The notes below the pieces were generated by a model that had not been told where the DNA came from, made no database searches, and saw only the letters and a program-made list of their open reading frames with translations. From Salinispirillum sp. LH 10-3-1 (GTDB lineage Bacteria; Pseudomonadota; Gammaproteobacteria; Pseudomonadales; Natronospirillaceae): DNA of 64,000 bases. Both the position numbers and the translations under genes were made by a program. The stretch covers positions 1,736,001 to 1,800,000 of the forward strand of contig NZ_CP101717.1 in the NCBI RefSeq assembly GCF_030643825.1, in the 5' to 3' direction. Positions 1 through 9,828 of the stretch are shown one piece after another; the first letter of the stretch is position 1; every line of letters begins with the position of its first letter.

Positions 1-265
1 TGAGCATCGCAAAGGCTGGCGGTATGAGAAAAGCAACCCAGCCAGCGACGGCAACCATAAACGAAGAGAACCAAGCCCCTGCAGTACCCGCCAGATTGGA
101 AACACCTCTGCCCTGCCCGCTCGACACCCAACCGGGGTCACTCGGGTTAAAAGAATACAAAGCCAGAGCAGTGAGCAGCGTGACAGCGGCCAACACAAGA
201 GCAAGCCCTTCGTTCAGAAAACGATGGCGAGTGGAGTGATACTGTTTTTGTGCGTCGAAGCTCAT
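1..265 (-). CDS. ftsK: DNA translocase FtsK, N-terminal fragment (cut by window edge)
   Basis: Reading leftward from an ATG at 265, the frame stays open to base 1, giving 88 residues. The peptide starts MSFDAQKQYHSTRHRF, then has a hydrophobic segment (about residues 20-38), a loop with NPSDPGW, and a second hydrophobic segment (about 62-85). This is the usual start of the four-helix membrane domain of FtsK, the septal DNA pump that clears chromosomes from the division site; the SDPGW loop after the first helix is typical. The motor domain lies outside the window. ftsK next to aat and infA matches the order in Pseudomonas-type genomes. The family call rests on this short N-terminus and on context. 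Confidence 0.8.
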   Translation of the reverse strand, partial: MSFDAQKQYHSTRHRFLNEGLALVLAAVTLLTALALYSFNPSDPGWVSSGQGRGVSNLAGTAGAWFSSFMVAVAGWVAFLIPPAFAML

Positions 266-367
266 ATAAAAAGGCTTTATAAACAAGAAGATACGGCGAG
301 TATTTCACTCGCTCAGATTGCCGCGTACTATAGCATTCTATGCACCCATCTAGAAATGTAATGTTGT

Positions 368-1102
368 ATGTCCATCTTTTGGCTTAACCCCAACGGCCCG
401 CCGGCTTTTCCTCCGACCCTTCATGCCCTCGACGACCCGAATGGCTTGCTGGCGACGGGCGGCGACCTGACCACCCCTTGGCTGACATTAGCCTACCAAA
501 ATGGCATCTTTCCTTGGTATGCCGATCAAGAACCCATCCTCTGGTGGTCACCAAGCCCGCGCTGTGTGTTCGTTCCCGGCGAGCTCTATCTCAGTCGCCG
601 TTTAAAACGCCAACTGCGTGGCATGCGTGAGCTGTCTATTCGGATTGACCAAGACTTTGAATTAGTCATGTCACACTGTGCCAGCATTGAGCGCCATGGG
701 CAGCCCGGCACTTGGATTACCGATGAAATGCAGCAGGCGTATTATGCGATGCATAAAGCCGGCCTCGCCACCGCGGTATCGGTGTGGGATGGCATGACGT
801 TAATGGGGGGCATTTACGGTGTTTCATTGGGGCAAATGTTTTTTGGTGAATCCATGTTCTCTACCCACACTGGTGGGTCTAAGATTGCTTTGGCGGTGGT
901 TGACTATTTGGCACGTTCTGGGGCGTGGAGTCTCATCGACGCACAGGTGGAGAACGCGCATTTGATGTCGATGGGTGCCAGTCTACTACCGAGGAATGCC
1001 TTCGAGGGGCACTTGCATGACGCAGTTCACCAACCCAGTACATTTAAAGTAATTTCTCAGGAGTTTAGCGTTGACGCGTTTATTCAAGACGTCACCTCAT
1101 AA
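368..1102 (+). CDS. aat: leucyl/phenylalanyl-tRNA--protein transferase
   Basis: This 244-residue enzyme transfers Leu or Phe from charged tRNA to the N-terminus of proteins beginning with Lys or Arg, creating an N-degron. The family motif GIFPWY...PILWWSPSPR is seen at about residues 46-66, and the central MGGIYGVSLGQMFFGESMFS block is intact in shortened form around residues 140-165. The length is normal for the family. Its 3' end overlaps bpt by 32 nt, so the two are translated from one message. ClpS and ClpA, which recognise and unfold the products, are encoded 3 kb downstream. Confidence 0.96.
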   Translation: MSIFWLNPNGPPAFPPTLHALDDPNGLLATGGDLTTPWLTLAYQNGIFPWYADQEPILWWSPSPRCVFVPGELYLSRRLKRQLRGMRELSIRIDQDFELVMSHCASIERHGQPGTWITDEMQQAYYAMHKAGLATAVSVWDGMTLMGGIYGVSLGQMFFGESMFSTHTGGSKIALAVVDYLARSGAWSLIDAQVENAHLMSMGASLLPRNAFEGHLHDAVHQPSTFKVISQEFSVDAFIQDVTS

Positions 1103-1769
1103 TTGCAGTTATCTGAACGATCGGCAGGCAGAAACGCTGTTTATTGACCCAGACGCCACGATTACGCCAGAGATGTATGAGGTGTTGAATCTACAAGGGT
1201 TCCGGCGCAGCGGCTCACACTTCTATCGGCCGGACTGCACCGGGTGCAATGAATGTCAATCGCTACGAGTGTTGGTAAACGAATATCAGCCCGCCCGCCG
1301 CCACCGACGAATGTTGAAAAAAGCTGACCCTGTCGTGCGCTGGCAGGTCACCCCTGTGCATTACGAAGAAGCCTACTGGCAATTGTACGAACGCTACATC
1401 AACGAACGACATCGTAATGGCGATATGTTTCCGCCCGCCAAAGAGGACTTCTACCGTTTTCTACTTCAGCGCTCGGAATTTGGTTTCTTGTTGGAGGCTC
1501 GATTGGAGGATGAGTTGTTGCTGGTGGCTGCTGTTGATCAATTCAGTCAGGGACTCAGTGCGGTCTATACCTTCTTTGACCCCGATCACAGCGACCTTTC
1601 TCCGGGCACCCTAGCCATTCTGCAATTGTGGCGCGCCTGCAAGGAGTTGAAACTCCCCTATTTGTATTTGGGTTATTGGCTGTCGTCTGTGCCAAACATG
1701 CGCTACAAAGCCGACTTTCAGCCTGCTGAAATCTATCAAGACGATCGCTGGCAACGCTTGATACGTTGA
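1071..1769 (+). CDS. bpt: aspartate/glutamate leucyltransferase (arginyltransferase-like)
   Basis: This 232-residue protein belongs to the bacterial ATE/Bpt family, which adds Leu to N-terminal Asp or Glu (EC 2.3.2.29), making N-degrons for ClpS-ClpAP. Diagnostic features are the early NCSYLNDRQAETLF, the cysteine pair in CTGCNEC (about residues 57-63), and the C-terminal YLYLGYWL...MRYKADFQP block. The start is a TTG at 1071 with CAGGAG about eight bases upstream; it lies inside the end of aat, so the genes overlap by 32 nt and are probably translationally coupled. Neighbouring aat serves the same pathway with a different substrate class. Confidence 0.93.
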   Translation: MTRLFKTSPHNCSYLNDRQAETLFIDPDATITPEMYEVLNLQGFRRSGSHFYRPDCTGCNECQSLRVLVNEYQPARRHRRMLKKADPVVRWQVTPVHYEEAYWQLYERYINERHRNGDMFPPAKEDFYRFLLQRSEFGFLLEARLEDELLLVAAVDQFSQGLSAVYTFFDPDHSDLSPGTLAILQLWRACKELKLPYLYLGYWLSSVPNMRYKADFQPAEIYQDDRWQRLIR

Positions 1770-1875
1770 AGTTAGGCCGCGATTTACCGGATTCCGACAT
1801 AAGTTTTGCCCTTTGTCTCTTTTTCAGGCAGAATTGCGCGCCACAAATCACGATATCTGAGGAAACACAGGCATT

Positions 1876-2094
1876 ATGGCGAAAGAAGACGTCATTGAAA
1901 TGGAAGGCGAGATTCTTGACACTCTGCCAAATACCATGTTCCGCGTACAACTGGAAAACGGGCACGTTATTACGGCTCATATCTCTGGCAAAATGCGGAA
2001 GAACTACATCCGTATCCTGACTGGCGACAAGGTGAAAGTGGAACTGACGGCTTACGACCTGACGAAAGGCCGTATCGTTTATCGCTCTAAGTAA
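1876..2094 (+). CDS. infA: translation initiation factor IF-1
   Basis: This 72-residue protein of the OB-fold S1 type starts [19 protein letters not shown] and ends KGRIVYRSK, with length and sequence typical of IF-1, which binds the 30S A site together with IF-2 and IF-3. GAGGAAAC about 10 bases upstream is the ribosome-binding site. The gene is 106 nt downstream of bpt and is followed at once by a strong hairpin terminator, then by convergent clpA. Residues are near-invariant across gammaproteobacteria, so the call is safe. Confidence 0.98.
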   Translation: MAKEDVIEMEGEILDTLPNTMFRVQLENGHVITAHISGKMRKNYIRILTGDKVKVELTAYDLTKGRIVYRSK

Positions 2095-2111
2095 TTCCCT
2101 GCTGCTACTTT

Positions 2112-2157
2112 GGATACACCAAAAAAAAAGCGCCTTTCGGCGCTTTTTTTTGTATCC
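2112..2157. terminator. bidirectional intrinsic terminator between infA and clpA
   Basis: Stem arms AAAAAAAAGCGCC (ending 2134) and GGCGCTTTTTTTT (from 2139) enclose a TTTC loop. An outer pair, GGATACA at 2112-2118 and TGTATCC at 2151-2157, extends the dyad. There are T-runs in both directions and the flanking genes converge, so it can serve both. Confidence 0.9.
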
Positions 2158-2171
2158 GTAGAAGGCCTTTA

Positions 2172-4454
2172 TCAGGCTTCTTCTAGGACTTTACCCGTCT
2201 TCGACTCCTTAAACATAAAGTGCAGTCGATCCTCTTTGACCGACACATCGACCTCACCGCCAGCACTCAGCACACCAAATAACAAAGCATCCGCCAGCTT
2301 CTTCTTAATCTCCTCTTGGATCAAGCGAGCCATTGGTCGAGCGCCCATGCTCTTATCATAGCCATGTTCAGCGAGCCATTCACGCGCGTCGTCTTGAACC
2401 GAAATATGAACTTTCTTGTCGTCTAACTGCACTTGCAGTTCAACCAAGAACTTGTCCACCACGGACATGATGACTTCACGCGGCAACGCATTGAACTGAA
2501 TGATACCGTCCAAGCGGTTGCGGAACTCCGGAGAAAACATCTTACGAATCGCTTCGGAGCCATCTGTCGCGTGATCTTGGGCCGTGAAGCCCATCGAACG
2601 GCGGTTCATGTCTTCTGCACCTGCATTACTGGTCATGACCAATATCACGTTGCGGAAATCTGCTTTACGGCCGTTGTTGTCGGTCAGCGTGCCGTGGTCC
2701 ATGACCTGCAATAGCAAGTTAAAGACTTCAGGATGCGCCTTTTCGATTTCGTCCAACAATAACACCGAATGCGGATGTTTGGTCACAGCGTCGGTCAACA
2801 AACCACCTTGATCGTACCCGACGTAGCCAGGAGGCGCGCCAATCAAGCGTGAGACTGTGTGCCGTTCCATGTACTCCGACATATCAAAGCGAATCAGTTC
2901 GACACCTAAGGCTTCGGCTAATTGACGTGTTACCTCGGTCTTACCGACACCGGTTGGGCCCGCAAACAAGAAGGAACCGATCGGTTTATCGCCGTCTTTC
3001 AACCCGGCGCGGGCCATCTTGATGGCACTGCCCAGTGTATCGATGGCGTCATCTTGACCGAATACCGTCATCTTCAGGTTCCGCTCAAGGTTCTTGAGCA
3101 GTTCTTTGTCATTGCGCGATACCGACTTCGGCGGAATACGTGCAATAACCGCAACGATCTCTTCGATTTCGCCAACACCAATGACCTTCTTACGACGGCT
3201 CACTGGCTTCAGGCGCTGCGCGGCACCGGCTTCATCAATCACGTCAATGGCCTTATCGGGCATATGACGGTCGTTGATGTAGCGCGAACTCAGCGTCACC
3301 GCTGTGCGCAGGGCTTTGTCGGTGTAGCGAATGTCATGGTGCTCTTCGAAACGACTCTTCAGGCCCTTGAGGATCTGATAGGTGTCGTCTTCGCTCGGTT
3401 CTACCACGTCGATTTTCTGGAAACGACGGGTCAGTGCGCTGTCTTTCTCGAAGATGCCACGAAACTCTTGGAACGTAGTTGAGCCGACGCAACGTAACTC
3501 ACCACTGCTTAGCATAGGCTTCAGCAAGTTAGAGGCATCCATTACGCCACCCGAGGCAGCACCCGCTCCAATGATGGTGTGGATTTCATCAATGAACAGA
3601 ATGGCTTTTTCGCGCTTCTTAAGTTGCGACAGCAGCGACTTCAAGCGTTTCTCGAAGTCACCCCGGTATTTGGTACCGGCCAACAAAGCCCCAAGGTCCA
3701 ACGAGTAGACTTCAGCGTCTTTGATGATGTCGGGTACGTCACCCTCTACGATCTTCTTGGCCAAGCCTTCGACGATGGCTGTTTTGCCCACGCCGCTCTC
3801 GCCCACCAACAATGGGTTGTTCTTACGACGGCGTGACAGCACCTGGACCAGACGCTCAACTTCTTTCTCGCGCCCCACCAGTGGGTCGATTTTTCCGCGG
3901 CGTGCCAGCTCATTAAGATTGGCCACGAAGCTTTCTAGCCCTTCGCCTGTTTCGCTGTCGACGGCTTCTTCACTCTGCGCTTCGCGAGCGCGCGCACCAT
4001 CGTCGGTAGCACCGTCTTCAATTTTCGAAATACCGTGGGCGATAAAGTTCACCACATCGATGCGACTGACATTCTGTTGGCGTAACAGGTAAACCGCTTG
4101 GCTCTCCTGCTCACTGAAAATGGCAACCAACACGTTAGCTCCTGATACTTCATTCTTGCCCGACGACTGCACGTGGAAAACGGCGCGCTGCAATACGCGC
4201 TGGAAGCCCAGCGTCGGTTGCGTGTCCCGCTCTTCATCTTTTTCTGGAATTAAAGGCGTCGTGGCGTCAATGAACTCACTCAGTTCACGGCGCAAACGCT
4301 CAGCGTCTACCGCACAGGCATCCAGAACTTCCGTCGCTGCACTGTTGTCGAGTAGAGCCAGCAACAAGTGCTCTACCGTCATGAATTCATGGCGCTTATC
4401 GCGAGCTTCTTTAAAAGCCTGATTGAGCGTACCTTCGAGTTCTTTGCTTAACAT
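2172..4454 (-). CDS. clpA: ATP-dependent Clp protease ATP-binding subunit ClpA
   Basis: ClpA is the 760-residue AAA+ unfoldase that feeds substrates to ClpP. Features in order are the N-terminal Clp-N repeat domain (1-145), AAA-1 with Walker [10 protein letters not shown] and Walker [10 protein letters not shown], and AAA-2 with Walker [10 protein letters not shown] and [11 protein letters not shown]. The C-terminal domain contains [15 protein letters not shown]. The ClpP-docking loop reads MGF at residues 621-623, where IGL or IGF is usual. The ATG at 4454 has GAGG six bases upstream. clpS lies 15 nt upstream on the same strand, forming an operon; clpP is not in the window. Confidence 0.97.
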   Translation of the reverse strand: MLSKELEGTLNQAFKEARDKRHEFMTVEHLLLALLDNSAATEVLDACAVDAERLRRELSEFIDATTPLIPEKDEERDTQPTLGFQRVLQRAVFHVQSSGKNEVSGANVLVAIFSEQESQAVYLLRQQNVSRIDVVNFIAHGISKIEDGATDDGARAREAQSEEAVDSETGEGLESFVANLNELARRGKIDPLVGREKEVERLVQVLSRRRKNNPLLVGESGVGKTAIVEGLAKKIVEGDVPDIIKDAEVYSLDLGALLAGTKYRGDFEKRLKSLLSQLKKREKAILFIDEIHTIIGAGAASGGVMDASNLLKPMLSSGELRCVGSTTFQEFRGIFEKDSALTRRFQKIDVVEPSEDDTYQILKGLKSRFEEHHDIRYTDKALRTAVTLSSRYINDRHMPDKAIDVIDEAGAAQRLKPVSRRKKVIGVGEIEEIVAVIARIPPKSVSRNDKELLKNLERNLKMTVFGQDDAIDTLGSAIKMARAGLKDGDKPIGSFLFAGPTGVGKTEVTRQLAEALGVELIRFDMSEYMERHTVSRLIGAPPGYVGYDQGGLLTDAVTKHPHSVLLLDEIEKAHPEVFNLLLQVMDHGTLTDNNGRKADFRNVILVMTSNAGAEDMNRRSMGFTAQDHATDGSEAIRKMFSPEFRNRLDGIIQFNALPREVIMSVVDKFLVELQVQLDDKKVHISVQDDAREWLAEHGYDKSMGARPMARLIQEEIKKKLADALLFGVLSAGGEVDVSVKEDRLHFMFKESKTGKVLEEA

Positions 4455-4469
4455 AAGCCACCTCGCTCG

Positions 4470-4823
4470 CTATTCCAATGGTTCTACTTCACACATCAGT
4501 GGATGCTCGTGATCACGTGCACACTGATTCACCTGTGTTGCCTTGGTCTCCGCAATATCCTTAGTATAGACGCCACACACACCTTTGCCTTGCGTATGTA
4601 CAGCCAGCATCACTTGCGTGGCTTGTTCCCGTTGCATGTTAAAAAATACTTCTAAAACCTCTACTACAAACTCCATGGGGGTGTAGTCATCATTTATCAA
4701 CACCACGCGGTACATCGCCGGCCTCTTTAACTCTGGATCGGCTACTTGGGGTTTTACTACAGGACTTTCTGTTTGATCATGCTGACCGAATACAGTGCCG
4801 CTGGTGGAATTCATGCTCAACAT
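4470..4823 (-). CDS. clpS: ATP-dependent Clp protease adaptor ClpS
   Basis: This small adaptor of up to 117 residues binds N-end-rule substrates and hands them to ClpA. The core [20 protein letters not shown] (about residues 38-57) holds the Asn-Asp-Asp stretch that pockets the N-degron, and the C-terminal [11 protein letters not shown] is typical. The first 35 residues are a variable, probably disordered tail. Two in-frame ATGs (4823 and 4814) are possible and neither has a strong ribosome-binding site, so the first three residues are uncertain. It sits 15 nt before clpA and is divergent from cspD. Confidence 0.96.
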   Translation of the reverse strand: MLSMNSTSGTVFGQHDQTESPVVKPQVADPELKRPAMYRVVLINDDYTPMEFVVEVLEVFFNMQREQATQVMLAVHTQGKGVCGVYTKDIAETKATQVNQCARDHEHPLMCEVEPLE

Positions 4824-5004
4824 ATCTGATCTTTAGACTCTTTCTTCAATTACTGCAATAAATGCGCATTGGATCATGTTTCACCAAACTATACTTGACA
4901 CCGGTGTTTGTCGACTACTACATTGATTACCGACTGGTCAGAATTTGTGCAGTAGCTGCCCGGTACGAACATTCTACCTCAAATAGCAGTTCAGGAGTGA
5001 AGTC

Positions 5005-5316
5005 ATGCCTGCAGGGAAAGTTAAGTGGTTCAATAACGCAAAAGGTTACGGGTTTATTCTAGCCGATGGCAGCGACGAAGACCTATTCGCGCACTACTCT
5101 ACCATTGTGATGGAAGGCTACAAGACCTTAAAGGCTGGACAGCCGGTCGCGTTCGATACCATGCAAGTAGATAAGGGCATACACGCGGTGCACATTCACC
5201 CGTGTAAGACCGAGGAAGAAGCCAATCGACTGGCACTGGAAATGAGCCAGATTGATCTGGATGCCCCCGTTCAGGAAACATCGGCAAGCGAAGAGGCCAA
5301 AGCAGTTAATCAATAA
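5005..5316 (+). CDS. cspD: cold-shock-domain protein, CspD type
   Basis: This 103-residue protein has a cold-shock domain at residues 1-68: GKVKWFNNAKGYGFI carries RNP1 and DLFAHYS carries RNP2. The stretch HYSTIVMEGYKTLKAGQPV is CspD-like rather than CspA-like. CspD binds single-stranded nucleic acid and inhibits replication in E. coli, and its linkage to clpS-clpA is conserved. Unlike the 74-residue E. coli protein, this one has an acidic tail of about 35 residues rich in Glu, Asp, Ala and Ser. CAGGAG eight bases upstream supports the ATG at 5005. Confidence 0.92.
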   Translation: MPAGKVKWFNNAKGYGFILADGSDEDLFAHYSTIVMEGYKTLKAGQPVAFDTMQVDKGIHAVHIHPCKTEEEANRLALEMSQIDLDAPVQETSASEEAKAVNQ

Positions 5317-5451
5317 CGATAGATGTTTGGTTTTTTTGTGGCTCGATCCGTGCCCGTACTCGCTGACAGATGAAAGAGTCTGTCGTTAAGACTTTTTGAG
5401 TCTAAATTTGGGGTAAAAATCTCCCCGCTTTATTCAAGATCCAACCCGAAA

Positions 5452-5477
5452 AAAAGGGTACCCATTGGTACCCTTTT
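5452..5477. terminator. bidirectional intrinsic terminator between cspD and icd
   Basis: A perfect 11-bp stem, AAAAGGGTACC (5452-5462) pairing with GGTACCCTTTT (5467-5477), has loop CATT and lies between two convergent genes. The 135 bases between the cspD stop and this hairpin show no gene. Confidence 0.88.
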
Positions 5478-5503
5478 GTTTGTCTGAAGATTACAGGCCG
5501 CAA

Positions 5504-6760
5504 TTACATGCGAGCGATAATTTCTTTACCAAATTGTGACGCAGAAACCAGCTCAGCACCGTCCATCAGGCGATGGAAGTCATAGGTTACTTTCTTGTCG
5601 CCGATGGCAGCAGACGTACCCTTCAGGATCATGTCGGCAGCTTCAGTCCAACCCAAGTGGCGCAGCATCATCTCACCTGACAGAATCAATGAACCAGGGT
5701 TCACTTTGTCTTGGCCAGCGTACTTAGGCGCTGTTCCGTGAGTGGCTTCGAAAACGCCGACGGTGTCAGACAGGTTCGCACCCGGAGCGATACCGATACC
5801 GCCTACTTCTGCCGCCAGAGCATCTGATAGGTAGTCGCCGTTCAGGTTCAGGGTCGCAATAACATCGTATTCCGCTGGGCGCAACAAGATTTGCTGCAGC
5901 ATAGCGTCTGCAATCACGTCTTTAACGATGATGTTTTTGCCCGTTTTCGGGTTTTTGAACTGCATCCATGGGCCGCCGTCCAACAACTCAGCGCCGAACT
6001 CGTCACGCGCGATTTCGTAACCCCAATCTTTGAAGGCACCTTCGGTGAACTTCATGATGTTACCTTTGTGTACCAGGGTCAGCGACTCACGGTCGTTGTC
6101 CACGGTGTACTGCAAGGCTTGGCGTACTAGGCGCTTAGTGCCTTCTTCCGATACTGGTTTAACACCGATACCACACATGTCTTCGAAACGGATGTTGGTC
6201 ACGCCCATTTCTTCAGTGAAGAACTTGATGACTTTCTTCGCTTCTGGCGAACCAGCTTTCCACTCGATACCTGCGTAGATGTCTTCTGAGTTTTCACGGA
6301 AAATCACCATGTCCACGTCTTGTGGGTTTTTCACTGGGCTAGGCACACCGGTGAACCACAATACAGGGCGCTGGCAAACGAACAGATCAAGCTTCTGACG
6401 AATGGCCACGTTCAAAGAACGGATGCCGCCGCCCACTGGCGTCGTCAGGGGGCCTTTGATGCCCACTTTGAATTCTTGCAGGGCTTCCAATGTTTCTTCT
6501 GGCAACCAAGTATCGTCGCCATATACTTTAACGGCTTTTTCTCCGGCAAAGACTTCCATCCACACCAGTTTGCGCTCGCCGCCGTAGGCTTTTTCAACCG
6601 CGGCATTCAATACGTCGAGCATAGGTGGCGTAACGTCTACACCGATACCATCGCCTTCGATGAACGGGATGATAGGATTATTCGGTACATTCAGAGAACC
6701 ATCGGTATTGATGGTGATCTTGGTTCCTTCAGCAGGCACCTGGATCTTTTGGTAAGCCAT
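5504..6760 (-). CDS. icd: isocitrate dehydrogenase (NADP+)
   Basis: Icd oxidatively decarboxylates isocitrate to 2-oxoglutarate in the TCA cycle. The homodimeric E. coli-type enzyme (418 residues here) shows [11 protein letters not shown] near the N-terminus. The substrate loop [13 protein letters not shown] carries the Ser that AceK phosphorylates in E. coli, and the C-terminal [12 protein letters not shown] block is present. A longer reading from 6772 exists, but the ATG at 6760 (MAYQKIQV) has GGAG six bases upstream and matches family starts. rluE is divergent, as in E. coli. Confidence 0.97.
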   Translation of the reverse strand: MAYQKIQVPAEGTKITINTDGSLNVPNNPIIPFIEGDGIGVDVTPPMLDVLNAAVEKAYGGERKLVWMEVFAGEKAVKVYGDDTWLPEETLEALQEFKVGIKGPLTTPVGGGIRSLNVAIRQKLDLFVCQRPVLWFTGVPSPVKNPQDVDMVIFRENSEDIYAGIEWKAGSPEAKKVIKFFTEEMGVTNIRFEDMCGIGVKPVSEEGTKRLVRQALQYTVDNDRESLTLVHKGNIMKFTEGAFKDWGYEIARDEFGAELLDGGPWMQFKNPKTGKNIIVKDVIADAMLQQILLRPAEYDVIATLNLNGDYLSDALAAEVGGIGIAPGANLSDTVGVFEATHGTAPKYAGQDKVNPGSLILSGEMMLRHLGWTEAADMILKGTSAAIGDKKVTYDFHRLMDGAELVSASQFGKEIIARM

Positions 6761-6879
6761 ATTTCGCTCCATGTTTCAAGGAAAGGGCGTTTTGCGGTGC
6801 CGAAGTATACCGAAATGACGAATGATCTGGTAGCGTCTGACGCCAACGTTCGACCAAAAGATGATAAAAGAGGCATGCC

Positions 6880-7476
6880 TTGGCGAAATTAATTTTGTTC
6901 AATAAACCTTACAATGTGCTGTCTCAGTTCACCGATGACGCTGGCAGAGCCACATTGGCAAACTTTGTTACGGTACACAACGTCTATCCTGCTGGACGCC
7001 TCGACTACGACTCTGAAGGCCTGTTGCTGTTAACCGACGATGGCGCTTTGCAGCATCAGATCGCACACCCGAAGAAAAAGATGCCGAAAAGCTATTGGGT
7101 ACAGGTCGAAGGTGATGTTACGGATGAGGCATTGCAGGCACTGCGCAGTGGCGTGATGCTGAAAGACGGCAAAACTTTACCCGCCAAAGCTCAACGGCAA
7201 GCCCCACCGCCGTGGTTATGGCCTCGTAACCCGCCAATTCGTGAACGGCAAAATATCCCAGACAGCTGGTTGAGTTTGCAGATCGGTGAAGGGAAGAATC
7301 GCCAAGTACGGCGCATGACCGCCGCCGTGGGCTTCCCTACCCTGCGTTTGATTCGCTACGCGATCGGGCCATGGTCGTTGGACGGCCTAATGCCCGGCGC
7401 GCATAGGGAGATCTCCGTCCATACAAGCGCTCCTTTGAGAAAGAAACCCCTAAGGCGTAAAAACTTCAGAGGCTAA
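6880..7476 (+). CDS. rluE: 23S rRNA pseudouridine synthase, RluE type
   Basis: This 198-residue RsuA-family pseudouridine synthase lacks the N-terminal S4 domain, as RluE and RluF-like short members do. The catalytic motif [14 protein letters not shown] (about residues 39-52) holds the active Asp. The [11 protein letters not shown] block follows near residue 130. In E. coli RluE modifies U2457 of 23S rRNA. The start is a TTG at 6880. Divergence from icd is the same as in E. coli, which favours RluE over other short family members. The C-terminal tail is very basic. Confidence 0.88.
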   Translation: MAKLILFNKPYNVLSQFTDDAGRATLANFVTVHNVYPAGRLDYDSEGLLLLTDDGALQHQIAHPKKKMPKSYWVQVEGDVTDEALQALRSGVMLKDGKTLPAKAQRQAPPPWLWPRNPPIRERQNIPDSWLSLQIGEGKNRQVRRMTAAVGFPTLRLIRYAIGPWSLDGLMPGAHREISVHTSAPLRKKPLRRKNFRG

Positions 7477-7500
7477 AAGCGGCCTAGGCAAAAAGAGGTT

Positions 7501-8526
7501 TTAAACCCAGTCTAAGATGACCTTGCCTGACTGTCCCGACCGCATAACATCAAAGCCTTGCTGGAAATCATCGACGGAAAAATGATGGGTAATCATCGGG
7601 GTTAAATCCAAACCCGATTGGATCAGCGCCGCCATTTTGTACCAGGTTTCGAACATTTCCCGGCCATAAACCCCCTTGATTTGTAGACCTTTAAAAATCA
7701 CCTTGGTCCAATCCACGGCCATATCGGACGGTGGGATCCCCAGCATGGCGATCTTGCCGCCGTGGTTCATGCCGTCCAGCATGGCGGTAAAGGCCGATGG
7801 CACGCCGGACATTTCCAAGCCCACATCAAAGCCCTCGTTCATGCCCAGCTCGCGCATCACATCTTTGAGGTTTTCTTGCATTACATTAACGGTGCGGGTG
7901 GCACCCATTTTGGCCGCGAGGCTCAAACGAAAGTCGTTAACGTCTGTCACCACTATTTTCCGCGCGCCGACGTGGCGACATACGGCAGCAGCCATAATGC
8001 CGATAGGCCCTGCCCCGGTAATCAGCACGTCTTCGCCCACCAGATCGAACGACAAAGCGGTGTGCACCGCGTTGCCGAAGGGATCAAATATCGCCGCCAA
8101 GTCGTCAGGAATGTTATCGGGCAGTTTGAACGCATTGAAGGCTGGCAGCACCAAGTATTCGGCAAAAGCACCGTCCCGGTTCACGCCGACGCCTATGGTG
8201 TTGCGGCACAGGTGCGTGCGTCCCGCCCGGCAGTTACGGCAATGCCCGCAGGTAATGTGCCCTTCCCCGCTGACGCGGTCACCAATTTTGAACCCACGCA
8301 CTTCTTGACCAATGTCAACGACCTCTCCGACGTATTCGTGGCCAGCCACTAAGGGCACTTGAATGGTGTTCTGCGACCATTCATCCCAGTTATAGATATG
8401 CACGTCAGTCCCACAAATAGCGGTTTTGCGGATTTTGATCAGAAGGTCGTTATGCCCCATTTCCGGCTTGGGCACGTCGGTCATCCAAATGCCTTGCTCC
8501 GGCTTTAGTTTGGCGAGTGCTTTCAT
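7501..8526 (-). CDS. tdh: L-threonine 3-dehydrogenase
   Basis: This 341-residue zinc-dependent medium-chain dehydrogenase oxidises L-threonine to 2-amino-3-ketobutyrate with NAD+. The catalytic zinc ligand lies in [15 protein letters not shown], the structural zinc site is [15 protein letters not shown], and the nucleotide fold has GAGPIG. It overlaps kbl by 4 nt, so the two are translated from one message. The product is used by Kbl, and together they convert threonine to glycine and acetyl-CoA. Confidence 0.97.
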   Translation of the reverse strand: MKALAKLKPEQGIWMTDVPKPEMGHNDLLIKIRKTAICGTDVHIYNWDEWSQNTIQVPLVAGHEYVGEVVDIGQEVRGFKIGDRVSGEGHITCGHCRNCRAGRTHLCRNTIGVGVNRDGAFAEYLVLPAFNAFKLPDNIPDDLAAIFDPFGNAVHTALSFDLVGEDVLITGAGPIGIMAAAVCRHVGARKIVVTDVNDFRLSLAAKMGATRTVNVMQENLKDVMRELGMNEGFDVGLEMSGVPSAFTAMLDGMNHGGKIAMLGIPPSDMAVDWTKVIFKGLQIKGVYGREMFETWYKMAALIQSGLDLTPMITHHFSVDDFQQGFDVMRSGQSGKVILDWV

Positions 8527-9725
8527 GATGCCTCCACAATATTCAGAGCGCGCCCAACACGGATAAAGGCGTCGATGGCGGTATTCAATTGTTGCTCATT
8601 GTGAGCGGCGGACATCTGTACACGGATGCGCGCCTGCCCTTTAGGTACCACCGGGAATGAAAAGGCCACTACGAACACCCCTTCGGCCAACATGGCTTCG
8701 GCGAATTCAGCGGCTTTGTGTGCATCACCTATCATGACCGGAATGATCGGGTGATCAGCACCCGCCAGAGTAAACCCGGCAGCCGTCATACGGTCGCGGA
8801 ACGTCGCCGTGTTGGACCACAGCTGTGCACGCAGAGCATCGCCGCGCTCCAGTAGAGTCAGCACGCGTAAAGACGCCGATACGATGGCTGGTGCAACGGA
8901 GTTCGAGAATAAATAAGGCCGCGAGCGTTGGCGCAGCAAGTCAACCACCGGCTTGCGTGCCGCAGTATAGCCGCCTGATGCACCACCAAGCGCCTTACCC
9001 AGTGTGCCGGTGATGATGTCGATGCGATCCAGAACGCCGCAGTATTCGTGGCTGCCACGGCCGTTGTCACCCAAGAAACCGACGGCGTGTGAATCGTCCA
9101 CCATCACCAAGGCGTCGTACTGGTCAGCGAGGTCGCAGATGGCCTTTAAATTCGCAATGATGCCGTCCATGGAAAAGACACCGTCGGTTGCGATCAGCAC
9201 GTTCCGTGCGCCCTTGGTGCGTGCGGCCTTGAGCTGTGCTTCCAAATCCGCCATGTCGTTGTTGGCGTAACGATAGCGTTGCGCTTTGCAGAGACGAATG
9301 CCGTCGATGATCGACGCATGATTTAACGCATCAGAAATAATGGCGTCGTCAGCGGTAAACAAGGTTTCAAACAAGCCGCCGTTGGCATCAAAACACGAAG
9401 TGTAGAGGATGCAATCCTCCATGCCGAGGAATCCGGCCAGGCGTTTTTCCAGCTGTTGGTGGATATCTTGCGTGCCGCAAATAAATCGTACCGACGCCAT
9501 ACCGAAACCGTGGCCGTCCAATCCTTCCTTAGCTGCTTCAATCAACGATGGGTGGTTGGCTAAACCCAGATAATTATTGGCACAAAAATTCAGGACATGA
9601 CGCCCTTCCGCTACCCTGATATCCCCTTGCTGGGCCGATGTGATGGCGCGCTCATGCTTATACAGGCCGTCGTTTTCGATCTCCGCCAGTGTGGCGTCGA
9701 GCTGTTGGTAGAATGCGTTCGACAT
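8523..9725 (-). CDS. kbl: 2-amino-3-ketobutyrate coenzyme A ligase
   Basis: This 400-residue PLP enzyme of the alpha-oxoamine synthase family cleaves 2-amino-3-ketobutyrate with CoA to glycine and acetyl-CoA. The PLP lysine is in [13 protein letters not shown], the cofactor-binding DDSHAVGF precedes it, and the N-terminal [10 protein letters not shown] is typical. A longer frame starts at 9767, but the ATG at 9725 (MSNAFYQQL) has AAGGAA upstream and gives the family length. It is upstream of tdh with a 4-nt overlap. A 10-bp inverted repeat lies just before the gene. Confidence 0.97.
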   Translation of the reverse strand: MSNAFYQQLDATLAEIENDGLYKHERAITSAQQGDIRVAEGRHVLNFCANNYLGLANHPSLIEAAKEGLDGHGFGMASVRFICGTQDIHQQLEKRLAGFLGMEDCILYTSCFDANGGLFETLFTADDAIISDALNHASIIDGIRLCKAQRYRYANNDMADLEAQLKAARTKGARNVLIATDGVFSMDGIIANLKAICDLADQYDALVMVDDSHAVGFLGDNGRGSHEYCGVLDRIDIITGTLGKALGGASGGYTAARKPVVDLLRQRSRPYLFSNSVAPAIVSASLRVLTLLERGDALRAQLWSNTATFRDRMTAAGFTLAGADHPIIPVMIGDAHKAAEFAEAMLAEGVFVVAFSFPVVPKGQARIRVQMSAAHNEQQLNTAIDAFIRVGRALNIVEAS

Positions 9726-9775
9726 TGCTTGATTCCTTAGCTTGTACTTGTAGCCACAGTCTAGCAAGGAACACT

Positions 9776-9810
9776 CTCAGGGCGCAGGAAATGCATTCTA
9801 GCGCCCTGAG
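9776..9810. repeat. 10-bp inverted repeat upstream of kbl
   Basis: CTCAGGGCGC at 9776-9785 pairs perfectly with GCGCCCTGAG at 9801-9810 across a 15-nt loop. It lies between the end of the ABC exporter gene and kbl, both on the minus strand. There is no strong T-run on either side. It may be a weak terminator for the exporter gene or a leader element of kbl-tdh. Confidence 0.6.
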
Positions 9811-9828
9811 TATTATGGCAAGCAACGA

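Noticed and set aside
24-239. 71-residue open frame on the plus strand
   Set aside because: It is antisense to the FtsK N-terminus, which has a clear membrane domain and conserved gene context.
6320-6892. 190-residue open frame on the plus strand
   Set aside because: It is antisense to icd, has no recognisable domain and ends inside rluE; the icd frame is unambiguous.
7762-8352. 196-residue open frame on the plus strand
   Set aside because: Shadow of tdh; composition is typical of an antisense frame and no family motif is seen.
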